Position numbers and translations under genes: made by a program. The notes under the pieces are model-generated. The model ran no database searches and was not told the DNA's origin. It saw only the letters and a program-made list of their open reading frames with translations. DNA of 64,000 nt from Pseudomonas parakoreensis. Lineage in GTDB: Bacteria; Pseudomonadota; Gammaproteobacteria; Pseudomonadales; Pseudomonadaceae. Positions 38,335-46,561 of this stretch are shown here, one piece after another (the stretch's first letter is position 1; each line of letters begins with the position of its first letter). The stretch lies in assembly GCF_021602155.1 (NCBI RefSeq), contig NZ_BQHY01000004.1:62001-126000 (forward strand), given 5' to 3'.

Positions 38335-38892
38335 TTATTTTTTGTGTTGTTCCACAAATTCCCCATACGCATTGATGAAATTTTGCAGGAACGGCTTGAC
38401 CGACTCGCTCAATTTGCCCGCCTCGTCAAACGCTGAACCCGCACCGCCCAGGTACGCTTCCGGCTGCTGCATGCACGGCACATCGAGAAACACGAAAGAC
38501 TGGCGCAGGTGCTGGTTGGCACCAAAACCGCCAATGGCCCCCGGCGACACGCTGATCACCGCTCCCGGCTTGCCGCTCCAGACACTTTTGCCATAAGGCC
38601 GTGAGCCCACGTCAATCGCATTCTTCAAAGGCGCCGGCACCGAGCGGTTATATTCCGGGGTGACAAACAGCACCGCGTCGGAAGAGCCCACCTGCTGGCG
38701 GAAAGTGCTGTAGGCTGCCGGCGGTGAATCGCCGTCGATGTCTTCGTTGTAAAGCGGCAGATCGCCAATTTCGACAATCTTCAGTTTCAGGTTCGCCGGT
38801 GCCAGCTCGGCCAGTGCCAGCGCCACTTTGCGGTTGATCGATGCTTTGCGCAGGCTGCCGACGACTACAGCGACGTTGTAGACATTGCTCAT
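38335..38892 (-). CDS. NADPH-dependent FMN reductase (ChrR/SsuE-like)
   Basis: A 185-aa flavodoxin-fold reductase. It binds FMN through VVVGSLRKASINRK near the N-terminus and TPEYNRSVPAPLKNAID around residues 78-94. Members reduce quinones, chromate or flavins with NAD(P)H. It is shorter than ArsH, so a ChrR-like quinone/flavin reductase is more likely. It lies 160 bp upstream of arsB on the same strand with a REP pair between, so co-transcription is uncertain. Confidence 0.88.
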   Translation of the reverse strand: MSNVYNVAVVVGSLRKASINRKVALALAELAPANLKLKIVEIGDLPLYNEDIDGDSPPAAYSTFRQQVGSSDAVLFVTPEYNRSVPAPLKNAIDVGSRPYGKSVWSGKPGAVISVSPGAIGGFGANQHLRQSFVFLDVPCMQQPEAYLGGAGSAFDEAGKLSESVKPFLQNFINAYGEFVEQHKK

Positions 38893-39075
38893 GGAAGACT
38901 CTCGACTGTCCGTGGGAAGAGCCAGTAGTTATAGATGATTCGATGACCGTTTCACCAGCGTGCGCAATAAATTCCTCCGCGCTGATTATTTTTTTCCTGC
39001 AGGAAAACTTACAGGGCTTGATGACGGTCTACCAAGCCGCAAATCAAGCGTTTTATCTCCAGAGGTTCTAAGCAG

Positions 39076-39312
39076 ATGGCAGCAGTACTCGTCGGTCAGT
39101 TCCATGCAAGAGATGCGGAAGGCCGCGTTTATTCCGTGCATGAGTTCCAGGAATCCACCCCGTCGGCAGACGGTTTCACCGGCATGGAGCCTGTCACCAC
39201 CTACAAACTGGCGATTGGCGATCGAGTCAAGAAGCTCAGCGACAATGAGTTTTTGCTGGTTCAGTCGGACATCACCCTGATCCGCGAACCCGAGCCAACC
39301 GTTGCTCAATAA
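39076..39312 (+). CDS. Small conserved hypothetical protein
   Basis: A 78-aa soluble protein without signal peptide or known domain. It has a regular beta-rich pattern (AVLVGQFHARD, TYKLAIGDRVKKLSDNEFLLVQSD). I do not recognise a named family. The codon use is like the neighbouring genes. It stands between the FMN reductase and a LysR-like gene; the function is unknown. Confidence 0.7.
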   Translation: MAAVLVGQFHARDAEGRVYSVHEFQESTPSADGFTGMEPVTTYKLAIGDRVKKLSDNEFLLVQSDITLIREPEPTVAQ

Positions 39313-39397
39313 CCGCGCGTTATGAGCAGAAGTCATGTGCGCAGACTTGGGGTAGGATTCAGCCACTGACCCCACCTGCTGAACATGGACTTCACGC

Positions 39398-40291
39398 ATG
39401 CGTTTACGTCATATCGAAGTGATTCAGGCGCTCTTGCAGACTGGTCACCTGGGCACCGCCGCCGAATGGCTGCAGCTCCCGGTGACTGACGTCGAAGAGC
39501 GTTTGCGCGAAGCCGAGAGCGAGTTGGGGTTCATGCTGTTCGCCAGCGTGCGCGGTCGATTGCAATCAACGCCCGAAGCGCGGGCGCTGCAGGTGGAAAT
39601 CGCTCACGTCTATCAGGCGCTGGAGCCGGTGCAGCGTCTGGCCAGCAGCCTCAAGCAATACCTCGCTCCGCCCCTGCGCATCATCGGCACCCCGCCGCTG
39701 GCGCAACTGCTGTTGCCGCAAAGCATCGCGCTGTTGCGCCGACGTTTGCCCGACGCGCCCTGCCGCTTGCTCAGCTCGCCCACGTGCGACATCGTTCGCA
39801 GCCTGCTGCTGCGCGAAAGCGATCTGGGCCTGAGCCTGCACGATCCGGAACACCCCGACATCCACTGCCAGCCATTGGCCCACGGCAAGCTGCAACTGCT
39901 CGCGCCGCACGGCTGGCTGCAACCGAAGCAGAAGTACATTTCCCTTCAGGATCTCGCCGGCCAGGCGATGGTCGGCCTCGAAGGCCACGACCCGCTGAGC
40001 CCGGCATTGGAGAACAAACTCCAGGCCCTGCGCCCGGCGCCGAGCATCCAGACCCGGGTGCAAACCCATCAGATGATGCGCAGCATGGTCGAGGCCGGCG
40101 AAGGCCTGGCCATCGTCGACCCGTTCACTGCGCTCGGTGCACGGGCGGGCGGCCTGGACGTCTGCCCGTTGTCACCGGCGGTGCCGATCAGCCTGTATGC
40201 GCTGAGCTACCGACACAGCGCCACGCCGGCTGCAATTCAAACGCTGTTGGCGATCGTCACGGAACAAGCCGAGGCGATGCTGGCGAGCTGA
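39398..40291 (+). CDS. LysR-family transcriptional regulator
   Basis: A 297-aa LysR-like regulator. The N-terminal region follows the LysR pattern (HLGTAAEWLQLPVTDVEERLREAESELGFMLF) but with unusual residues in the recognition helix, where SQPAVSRQI is usual. The effector-binding domain (about 90-290) is complete, with SMVEAGEGLAIVDPFTA. The target genes are unknown. Its 3' end overlaps the convergent acetyltransferase gene by 35 bp. Confidence 0.85.
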   Translation: MRLRHIEVIQALLQTGHLGTAAEWLQLPVTDVEERLREAESELGFMLFASVRGRLQSTPEARALQVEIAHVYQALEPVQRLASSLKQYLAPPLRIIGTPPLAQLLLPQSIALLRRRLPDAPCRLLSSPTCDIVRSLLLRESDLGLSLHDPEHPDIHCQPLAHGKLQLLAPHGWLQPKQKYISLQDLAGQAMVGLEGHDPLSPALENKLQALRPAPSIQTRVQTHQMMRSMVEAGEGLAIVDPFTALGARAGGLDVCPLSPAVPISLYALSYRHSATPAAIQTLLAIVTEQAEAMLAS

Positions 40292-40871
40292 GCGGGTTTT
40301 CCAGCGGGTTGTCGAACAGTCGATACCAGAACAGCGCAATTTCGGCGGTATTCGGGTCTATCCCGCGATAACGCAAATGGTCGATACCGCCAATCTCGTA
40401 GCCACAACGTTCGTACAAACGACAGGCACCGAGGTTGTTGTTCTGCGTCTCGAGCATGATCCCCGGCAGCTTCTTCTTGCGACTCCAGAACTGCGCGACA
40501 TCCAGCAACGCCTTGGCGACGCCATGGCGGCGCGCCGGTGCGTGCACCGCCAATTCATCGATGTGGGCAAAACCGTTCCAGTTGGTGCTGATCACCAGAT
40601 GGCCGACCGGTTCGTCGTCCAGATACGCCATGAAAATCGCGCTGTCGGCGGCGTCGCGATAGCTGCTGAACTCTTCAGGATCGATGCCGTAGCACTTGCG
40701 GTACGGCACGATCGGCGTCACCGCCCAGCGCTCGACCGGCTGGCCAATGACTGCCGCGCCATACGCAGCCACCTCGAAACTGAAGTCGCTGCCCCAGATG
40801 TACGTCGCAAAACCATCGTCGGCGACGCGCACCGACAGTCCTGGGTATTTTGGATTCATGACCGGTTGCAT
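40257..40871 (-). CDS. GNAT-family N-acetyltransferase
   Basis: A protein of about 204 aa with the GNAT fold. The acetyl-CoA binding region includes HIDELAVHAPARRHGVAKALLD (the R-x-x-G-x-A motif), followed by LETQNNNLGACRLYERCGYEIGG. The sequence resembles streptothricin-acetyltransferase type members; the substrate is unknown. The start is uncertain: ATG 40871 is used, with GAGGA further upstream, while ATG 40889 is an alternative. The upstream ldcA stop codon (40886) lies just before this start, so the two are probably co-transcribed. Confidence 0.82.
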   Translation of the reverse strand: MQPVMNPKYPGLSVRVADDGFATYIWGSDFSFEVAAYGAAVIGQPVERWAVTPIVPYRKCYGIDPEEFSSYRDAADSAIFMAYLDDEPVGHLVISTNWNGFAHIDELAVHAPARRHGVAKALLDVAQFWSRKKKLPGIMLETQNNNLGACRLYERCGYEIGGIDHLRYRGIDPNTAEIALFWYRLFDNPLENPLSSPASPRLVP

Positions 40872-40885
40872 ACTCGGAAAAGTCC

Positions 40886-43141
40886 TCATTCCTTGACGCA
40901 ATCGACGGTGTACTGCCGTCCATTGCCTTCATCTTCATGTTGCAGTCCATGCACATCAGCGACAAAACCGGGAAAGCTGCTATCGAACGTGCGGGCAAAT
41001 TTCAGGTAGTCGATGATCGAGCGGGTTGCCTCGGTGAAGCGCTCGCCGGGCATGATCAACGGAATCCCTGGTGGATACGGCACCAGCATCACCGCCGCGA
41101 CCCGTCCTTCCAGCTCATCGATCGGCACCGCCTCGACCTCGCCGCGCACCAGTTGATCGTAGGCGTGGGCCGGTTTCATGGCGATTTCCGGCAACACCGT
41201 GTACATGCGTTTCAGATGCTTGGCCGTGGCGTTGCTGCGGTAACAGGCGTGCAGTTGATCGCACAGGTCACGCAGGCCCATGCCGCGATAGCGCGCGGTG
41301 TCTTGCTGCGCCACGCAAGGCAGGCAGCTCGCCAGACTGACGTTGGCGTCGTAGCTGCGTTTGAATTCGAGCAACTCGGTGAGCAGCGTGCTCCACTTGC
41401 CTTTGGTAATGCCCATCGAGAACAACACCAGGAACGAATACAGCCCGGTCTTTTCCACCACCAATCCGCGCTCCCAGAGGAATTTGCTGACCACCGCCGC
41501 CGGGATGCCCTTCTCGCTCAGCGCGCCGCCGGCATTCAATCCAGGCATGACCAGGGTCACTTTGATCGGGTCGAGCAGCACGTAGTCGTCGCTGACTTCA
41601 CCGAAGCCATGCCAGTCGGCGTCCGGCTGCAGCAGCCAGTCTTCGGTCTGCACCCGGTCGATGCCTTCGACGCCGGGCGGCTGCCAGATCGAAAACCACC
41701 AGTCATCCGCCGCAATGTGCTGGCGCAGATTGGCCAGCGCCCGGCGGAAACTCAGCGCCTCATCGAAGGTTTCCTGCAACAGCGAGCGCCCGGCCGGGCC
41801 TTCCATCATGGCCGAGGCCACGTCCAGCGAGGCGATGATGCTGTATTGCGGCGAGGTCGAGATGTGCATCATGAACGCTTCGTTGAAACGATCACGGTCC
41901 AGTTGCCGCGCACCACCGTCCTGTACGTGAATCATCGAGGCCTGGCTGAACGCAGCGAGCAGCTTGTGCGTGGAATGTGTAGTGAACACGAGTGGGCTGT
42001 CTTCTGTGCGCGAGGTGGCCATGCCATAACGCCCGGCGAAGAACTCGTGAAACGCCGCATAGGCGTACCAGGCTTCATCGAAATGCAGCACTTCAACGCT
42101 ATTGCCCAGGCTCTGCTTGATCAGCTCGGCGTTGTAGCACAGGCCGTCGTAAGTCGAGTTGGTCACCACCGCCAGTTTGACTTTCGGCGCGCGGCCCCTG
42201 GTCAGCGGGCTGGCGTCGATCTTGGCCTGGATCGATTCGCGACTGAATTCGCTCAGCGGAATTGGACCAATGATCCCCAGTTCATTGCGCTCCGGGCACA
42301 GATACAACGGGATCGCGCCGGTCATGATGATCGCGTGCAGCACCGACTTGTGGCAGTTGCGATCGACCAGCACCAGATCATCCCGACCGACCATCGAGTG
42401 CCAGACGATCTTGTTGGCAGTCGAGGTGCCATTGATCACGAAAAACGTGTGATCGGCGCCAAAGTTGCGCGCCGCGCGCTCTTCGGCTTCAGCCAACGGA
42501 CCGGTGTGATCGAGCAGCGAACCAAGCTCCGGCACCGACACCGACAAATCCGAACGCAGGGTGTTTTCGCCAAAGAACTGGTGAAACGCCTGCCCCACCG
42601 GACTCTTGTGGTAGGCCACGCCACCGCCATGCCCGGGGGTGTGCCAGGAATAGTTGGAGTCGGCGGTGTGCTGCACCAGCGCCTTGAAAAAAGGCGGCAG
42701 CAGGCCATCCAGGTATTTGCGCGCCGCCCGCGCCACTTGCCGGGCGAGAAACGGCACCGTGTCTTCGAACAGATAGAGAATGCCGCGCAACTGATTGAGT
42801 TCGGCCATCGCATCGGCGGGGGCGTTTTCCAGGGTGACCTGTTCGCCGAGGGCAAAGATCGGCAGATCCGGAGCCCGAACCCGCGCCAGACCGATCAGTT
42901 CGGCCATGTTTTGTAACAGATGGGAATTGGTGCTGGCGTCTTCGGCAGCGATGAGCATGCACGCCAGACCATGATGGGTTGACGCCACCAACCGCCCTTC
43001 GGTGTAGTCGATGGCCGAAACGATCTTGAAACCTTCCTGCTCCAACTCCCGGGCGATGCCCCGGATACGCTCGCCGGCGACCGTGTCGGCCTTGATGTCG
43101 CGGTGGACGATCAACACCGGAAACTTCAAATCTTTGTACAT
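40886..43141 (-). CDS. ldcA: Lysine/ornithine/arginine decarboxylase (LdcA-like)
   Basis: A 751-aa PLP-dependent fold-III decarboxylase with an N-terminal CheY-like wing domain, matching the length of Pseudomonas LdcA (lysine to cadaverine). The PLP lysine is about Lys393 in the THSTHKLLAAFSQ motif, with the cofactor Asp in HFDEAWYAY. SWHTPGHGGGVAYHKSP and GTSTANK are also typical. The start at ATG 43141 (MYKDLKF) gives the family N-terminus; the frame is open 15 codons further without a good start. In Pseudomonas this enzyme serves arginine-responsive lysine catabolism (known for the family). Confidence 0.92.
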   Translation of the reverse strand: MYKDLKFPVLIVHRDIKADTVAGERIRGIARELEQEGFKIVSAIDYTEGRLVASTHHGLACMLIAAEDASTNSHLLQNMAELIGLARVRAPDLPIFALGEQVTLENAPADAMAELNQLRGILYLFEDTVPFLARQVARAARKYLDGLLPPFFKALVQHTADSNYSWHTPGHGGGVAYHKSPVGQAFHQFFGENTLRSDLSVSVPELGSLLDHTGPLAEAEERAARNFGADHTFFVINGTSTANKIVWHSMVGRDDLVLVDRNCHKSVLHAIIMTGAIPLYLCPERNELGIIGPIPLSEFSRESIQAKIDASPLTRGRAPKVKLAVVTNSTYDGLCYNAELIKQSLGNSVEVLHFDEAWYAYAAFHEFFAGRYGMATSRTEDSPLVFTTHSTHKLLAAFSQASMIHVQDGGARQLDRDRFNEAFMMHISTSPQYSIIASLDVASAMMEGPAGRSLLQETFDEALSFRRALANLRQHIAADDWWFSIWQPPGVEGIDRVQTEDWLLQPDADWHGFGEVSDDYVLLDPIKVTLVMPGLNAGGALSEKGIPAAVVSKFLWERGLVVEKTGLYSFLVLFSMGITKGKWSTLLTELLEFKRSYDANVSLASCLPCVAQQDTARYRGMGLRDLCDQLHACYRSNATAKHLKRMYTVLPEIAMKPAHAYDQLVRGEVEAVPIDELEGRVAAVMLVPYPPGIPLIMPGERFTEATRSIIDYLKFARTFDSSFPGFVADVHGLQHEDEGNGRQYTVDCVKE

Positions 43142-43249
43142 GAGGCTCAGTGTCCCGAGGCGGCGGATCAATGTCTGCCAATGCACTCAGGGTAGAGGGT
43201 TGCAGCGAAAGTGGCGAGGGTGGCCAGTTGGCTTCACTCAGCCAAAAGC

Positions 43250-43324
43250 AAAAGATCGCAGCCTTCGGCAGCTCCTACAGGGATCGCATTCCAATGTAGG
43301 AGCTGCCGAAGGCTGCGATCTTTT
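43250..43324. repeat. Perfect REP-pair hairpin (family A, inverted orientation, GAAGG variant)
   Basis: Two 30-nt arms (43250-43279 and 43295-43324) are perfect complements around a 15-nt loop. The orientation is opposite to the copies at 6189 and 44187. Both arms carry CCGAAGG where the others have CCGCAGG, so the change is present on both sides. It ends 7 bp before the dnaQ stop codon and may terminate that gene. Confidence 0.9.
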
Positions 43325-43330
43325 GATCTT

Positions 43331-44089
43331 TCAGGCCTGAGCGTCAGCCTCGGCGATCTGCGTCCACAGCGCCGGGCCACCGGCCGACTTGGCGATGATC
43401 TCGAGCCGCGCCAGGTGCTCCGCCAGCTCGTCTTCCGTCGCCCGGATGATCCGCGCAGGCTGACGATTCGCCGGCAGACGACGGATTTCGGTGGCGGAGT
43501 TGTCCGCGCCCTCACCTGTGCCATTGCCGTCGGAAGCGTTGCCGGCCAGCGACAGGCTGGTCTGGCCACCGGTCATGGTCAGGTAGACGTCGGCGAGAAT
43601 CTCCGAGTCGAGCAAAGCGCCGTGCAGTTCACGGCCGGAGTTGTCGACGCCATAACGCTTGCACAAGGCGTCGAGGCTGTTGCGCTGCCCCGGGTGACGT
43701 TCCCGCGCCATCATCAGGGTGTCGAGAATGGTGCAGTGCTGCGTGATGTCCGCACGATCGTGCTGGCCCATCAAGGCGAATTCGTTGTTGATGAAGCCAA
43801 CGTCGAACGCCGCGTTATGGATGATCAGCTGCGCACCATTGATGAACTCGAAGAACTCGTCGGCGACTTCGGCGAAACGCGGTTTGCCGACGAGGAATTC
43901 GTTGGTGATGCCGTGAACGCCGATCGCCCCTTCATCACTCTCGCGGTCCGGTTGCAGGTAAACGTGAAAGTGCCGGCCCGTCAGGCGCCGACCGATCAGT
44001 TCGACACAGCCGATTTCAATGATCCGGTGACCATCGGTCACCGGCATGCCGGTGGTTTCGGTATCGAGTACAACGGATCTGGTGGCCAT
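43331..44089 (-). CDS. dnaQ: DNA polymerase III epsilon subunit (proofreading 3'-5' exonuclease)
   Basis: A 252-aa DEDDh exonuclease that proofreads for the replicative polymerase. ExoI is LDTETTG (Asp9, Glu11), ExoII contains HNAAFDVGFINNEF, and ExoIII contains the HGALLDSEILADVY His/Asp pair. The C-terminal tail would bind the alpha subunit. It follows rnhA, the usual Pseudomonas neighbour, but 227 bp away with a REP hairpin between them. Confidence 0.95.
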   Translation of the reverse strand: MATRSVVLDTETTGMPVTDGHRIIEIGCVELIGRRLTGRHFHVYLQPDRESDEGAIGVHGITNEFLVGKPRFAEVADEFFEFINGAQLIIHNAAFDVGFINNEFALMGQHDRADITQHCTILDTLMMARERHPGQRNSLDALCKRYGVDNSGRELHGALLDSEILADVYLTMTGGQTSLSLAGNASDGNGTGEGADNSATEIRRLPANRQPARIIRATEDELAEHLARLEIIAKSAGGPALWTQIAEADAQA

Positions 44090-44186
44090 CAGTGTTCAGT
44101 TCTCAACGGGGTCAATCGTGCAAAAGCGGCGATGTTAACACGCTCACGGTGCGCGTCGCCCACCACCGCTTGATCGGCGCCGATAA

Positions 44187-44278
44187 CCCTGTAGGAGCTG
44201 CCGCAGGCTGCGATCTTTTGATCTTGCTTTCGAAAAAACAAAATCAAAAGATCGCAGCCTGCGGCAGCTCCTACAGGG
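44187..44278. repeat. Perfect REP-pair hairpin (family A) between rnhA and dnaQ
   Basis: Two perfect 36-nt arms (44187-44222 and 44243-44278) with a 20-nt loop starting CTTGCT. The arms are identical in sequence to those at 6189-6278 and the loop beginning is shared, so both are recent copies of one element. A decayed REP remnant (GAGTGAGCCTGCTGGC) follows at about 44300. Confidence 0.9.
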
Positions 44279-44316
44279 GAATGCATTCCAGATGGCAGGA
44301 GTGAGCCTGCTGGCAA

Positions 44317-44778
44317 TCAGCTCTGCTTGTAGCCGCGCACTTCATCTACCCCACGGTTGGCCAATTGGTCAGCCCGTTCGTTCCCGTGATGACCAATGTG
44401 CCCGCGCACCCACTTCCAGGTGACCTTGTGGCGGTTGACCTGCTCATCCAGCTCTTTCCACAGGTCGGCGTTTTTCACCGGCTCTTTCGCGGCCGTTTTC
44501 CAGCCGCGTTTCTTCCAGTTGGCCATCCACTCGTTGATGCCTTTCATCACGTACTGCGAGTCGGTCACCAGCAGCACTTCGCAAGGACGCTTCAGGGCTT
44601 CAAGGCCACGGATGGCGCCGAGCAGTTCCATACGGTTGTTGGTGGTGTTGGCTTCGCCGCCCCACAGTTCCTTTTCCACGCCCTTGCACACCAGCAAGGC
44701 ACCCCAGCCGCCCGGGCCGGGGTTGCCCTTGCAGGCGCCGTCGGTGAACAGTTCTACGCTATCGACGCTTTCGCTCAT
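44317..44778 (-). CDS. rnhA: Ribonuclease HI
   Basis: A 153-aa RNase HI that degrades the RNA of RNA-DNA hybrids. The catalytic residues lie in [15 protein letters not shown] (Asp13), [15 protein letters not shown] (Glu), LLVTDSQYV (Asp) and [11 protein letters not shown] near the end. The length is standard. It lies between the methyltransferase gene and dnaQ on the same strand. Confidence 0.97.
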   Translation of the reverse strand: MSESVDSVELFTDGACKGNPGPGGWGALLVCKGVEKELWGGEANTTNNRMELLGAIRGLEALKRPCEVLLVTDSQYVMKGINEWMANWKKRGWKTAAKEPVKNADLWKELDEQVNRHKVTWKWVRGHIGHHGNERADQLANRGVDEVRGYKQS

Positions 44779-44869
44779 GCCACGCTATCCAGATAAATGC
44801 CTGGCCCCGTCAATCGCGGATCGACGATGGCCGCGGCCGGAGCAGGTCCGGCCACTATAAAAAGAAGGT

Positions 44870-45628
44870 TTACGGTTCGATCCGACGGCGGTTGACCTTG
44901 GCCATCGGCAGCGGAATCAGCTTGCCCATCGGCTCGCGACGTTCCTGACGCAACGGTCGCAGGCCAACCACGATCTTGCGCGCGACCAATAAATAGAAGC
45001 CACCGCCCGACAGTTGCCAGTCGCCGGCCTTGCGTTCCCAGCCGGCCAGTCGGGCCTGCCACTTGGGCGACGCGAGCGGCGGACGATAGCACCCGAAGCG
45101 GCGTTTCTCCAGCGCAAAGCCCAGCAGGTTGAGCCAGTCGGCAACCCGCGACGGCGAGATGCAGCGCGCCTGGCGCAAGGCGTCGTGGGCGAACACATGG
45201 CGCAGGCCCCAGGTGCTCCAGGGATTGATGCCGATGATCAGCAGATGCCCGCCGGGGCGTACGCTGCTCGCCGCTTCACGCAGCAATCCGTGGGGCGACA
45301 GGCAGAAATCCAGACCGTGCTGCAACACCACCACGTCGGCGGCGTGCTCGCTCAACGGCCAGGCCTGTTCCTCGCAGACGATCTCGACCCCCGGCAATGG
45401 CGCGCCAAGCCGCACGTTGCGCTGCACCTGTGGCGCCGACGGCGGGGTCTGCGCCGATGGCCCGTAATGCACCAGATAGCCGCCGAAGAACCGCCCCAAC
45501 TCGTCTTCGAGCATGCGTCGTTCTTCATCCAGCAGAAATTGCCCGAGCGGGCCGGCGAGCCATTCACGGGCCGCGCCGATCAACGCCAGCCAGTCGGGAT
45601 CGGCCTGAGCGAACGCTTTATCGGTCAT
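44870..45628 (-). CDS. Class I SAM-dependent methyltransferase (YafS-like)
   Basis: A 252-aa protein with a Rossmann methyltransferase core: a degenerate first motif (LPGVEIVCEEQAWPL), ADVVVLQHGLDFCLSP and the post-motif LREAASSVRPGGHLLIIGINPWS. It resembles the YafS/DUF protein found between gloB and rnhA in many gamma-proteobacteria; its substrate is unknown. ATG 45628 is preceded by GGAG at a good distance. It is divergent from gloB, with 66 bp between the two starts. Confidence 0.88.
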   Translation of the reverse strand: MTDKAFAQADPDWLALIGAAREWLAGPLGQFLLDEERRMLEDELGRFFGGYLVHYGPSAQTPPSAPQVQRNVRLGAPLPGVEIVCEEQAWPLSEHAADVVVLQHGLDFCLSPHGLLREAASSVRPGGHLLIIGINPWSTWGLRHVFAHDALRQARCISPSRVADWLNLLGFALEKRRFGCYRPPLASPKWQARLAGWERKAGDWQLSGGGFYLLVARKIVVGLRPLRQERREPMGKLIPLPMAKVNRRRIEP

Positions 45629-45694
45629 GTCATTCTCCAACGCCGCTAGAAGCTCTAAGATGCGCCAATGTTTTCCGCTTGGCGAATTCCGACG

Positions 45695-46462
45695 ATGATA
45701 CAGATCAGTGCCCTGCCCGCGTTCACCGACAACTACATCTGGTTGTTACAGGATCACCGCACCCAGCGCTGCGCCGTGGTCGATCCGGGCGATGCCGCGC
45801 CGGTGCAGGCCTGGCTCGCCGTACACCCGGGCTGGGTGCTGAGCGACATTCTGATCACCCATCACCACCACGACCACGTCGGCGGCGTCGAACGCCTGAA
45901 AGCCGCGAGCGGCGCCACAGTCTACGGCCCGGCCAGCGAAAACATCCCGGGGCGCGATGTGGCGCTCAAGGACAACGACACGGTCAGCGTCCTCGGCTGG
46001 GACTTCGATGTCTATGCGGTGCCCGGTCACACCCTCGGCCACATTGCTTATTACCACCACGGCCTGCTGTTTTGCGGTGACACCCTGTTCGCCGCCGGTT
46101 GCGGGCGCCTGTTCGAAGGCACGCCGCAACAGATGCACCACTCGCTCAGCCGCCTCGCCGCGTTACCCGAGGATACGCTGGTGTATTGCACCCATGAATA
46201 CACCCTGAGCAACCTGAAGTTTGCCGCCGCGGTCGAACCGGGCAACCCGGACATTGCCGCCCGTCTGGAAAAAGTCACTCAACAACGGGAAAAAGGCGTG
46301 ATGACCCTGCCGTCGACCCTGGCCCTGGAAAAGCTCACCAATCCGTTTCTGCGCACCTCTGAAACATTAGTTACACAAAAAGTGGACGAACGGGCAGGCG
46401 CTCAAAACCGGGCGCCGAGTGAGGTTTTTGCGGCTCTGCGGGCGTGGAAAGATAAATTCTAA
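45695..46462 (+). CDS. gloB: Hydroxyacylglutathione hydrolase (glyoxalase II)
   Basis: A 255-aa metallo-beta-lactamase-fold enzyme that hydrolyses S-lactoylglutathione to lactate and glutathione. The di-metal motif THHHHDH is at 55-61. Further ligands are in VPGHTLGH and [17 protein letters not shown], and CTHEYT binds substrate. The C-terminal domain is complete ([13 protein letters not shown]). ATG 45695 ([10 protein letters not shown]) is the family start; the longer frame adds 9 atypical residues. Confidence 0.96.
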   Translation: MIQISALPAFTDNYIWLLQDHRTQRCAVVDPGDAAPVQAWLAVHPGWVLSDILITHHHHDHVGGVERLKAASGATVYGPASENIPGRDVALKDNDTVSVLGWDFDVYAVPGHTLGHIAYYHHGLLFCGDTLFAAGCGRLFEGTPQQMHHSLSRLAALPEDTLVYCTHEYTLSNLKFAAAVEPGNPDIAARLEKVTQQREKGVMTLPSTLALEKLTNPFLRTSETLVTQKVDERAGAQNRAPSEVFAALRAWKDKF

Positions 46463-46496
46463 GTGACTCGCCCCCTGGTACAAAAATTCTGAATGG

Positions 46497-46525
46497 TTGA
46501 CCGCAGGGGGTGCGCTTTCTAGAAT
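46497..46525 (+). promoter_or_regulatory. Sigma-70 promoter of mltD
   Basis: TTGACC, a 17-bp spacer and TAGAAT, ending 36 bp upstream of the mltD ATG. Both hexamers match the consensus in four of six positions or better and the spacing is optimal. Confidence 0.65.
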
Positions 46526-46561
46526 CGCCCGACATTTTTGCCCGGAACTTACTTCCAGCCA

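Noticed and set aside
43211-44173. A plus-strand frame opposite dnaQ that runs through the REP hairpin
   Set aside because: The dnaQ frame has all DEDDh motifs; the opposite frame includes REP sequence and has no domain.
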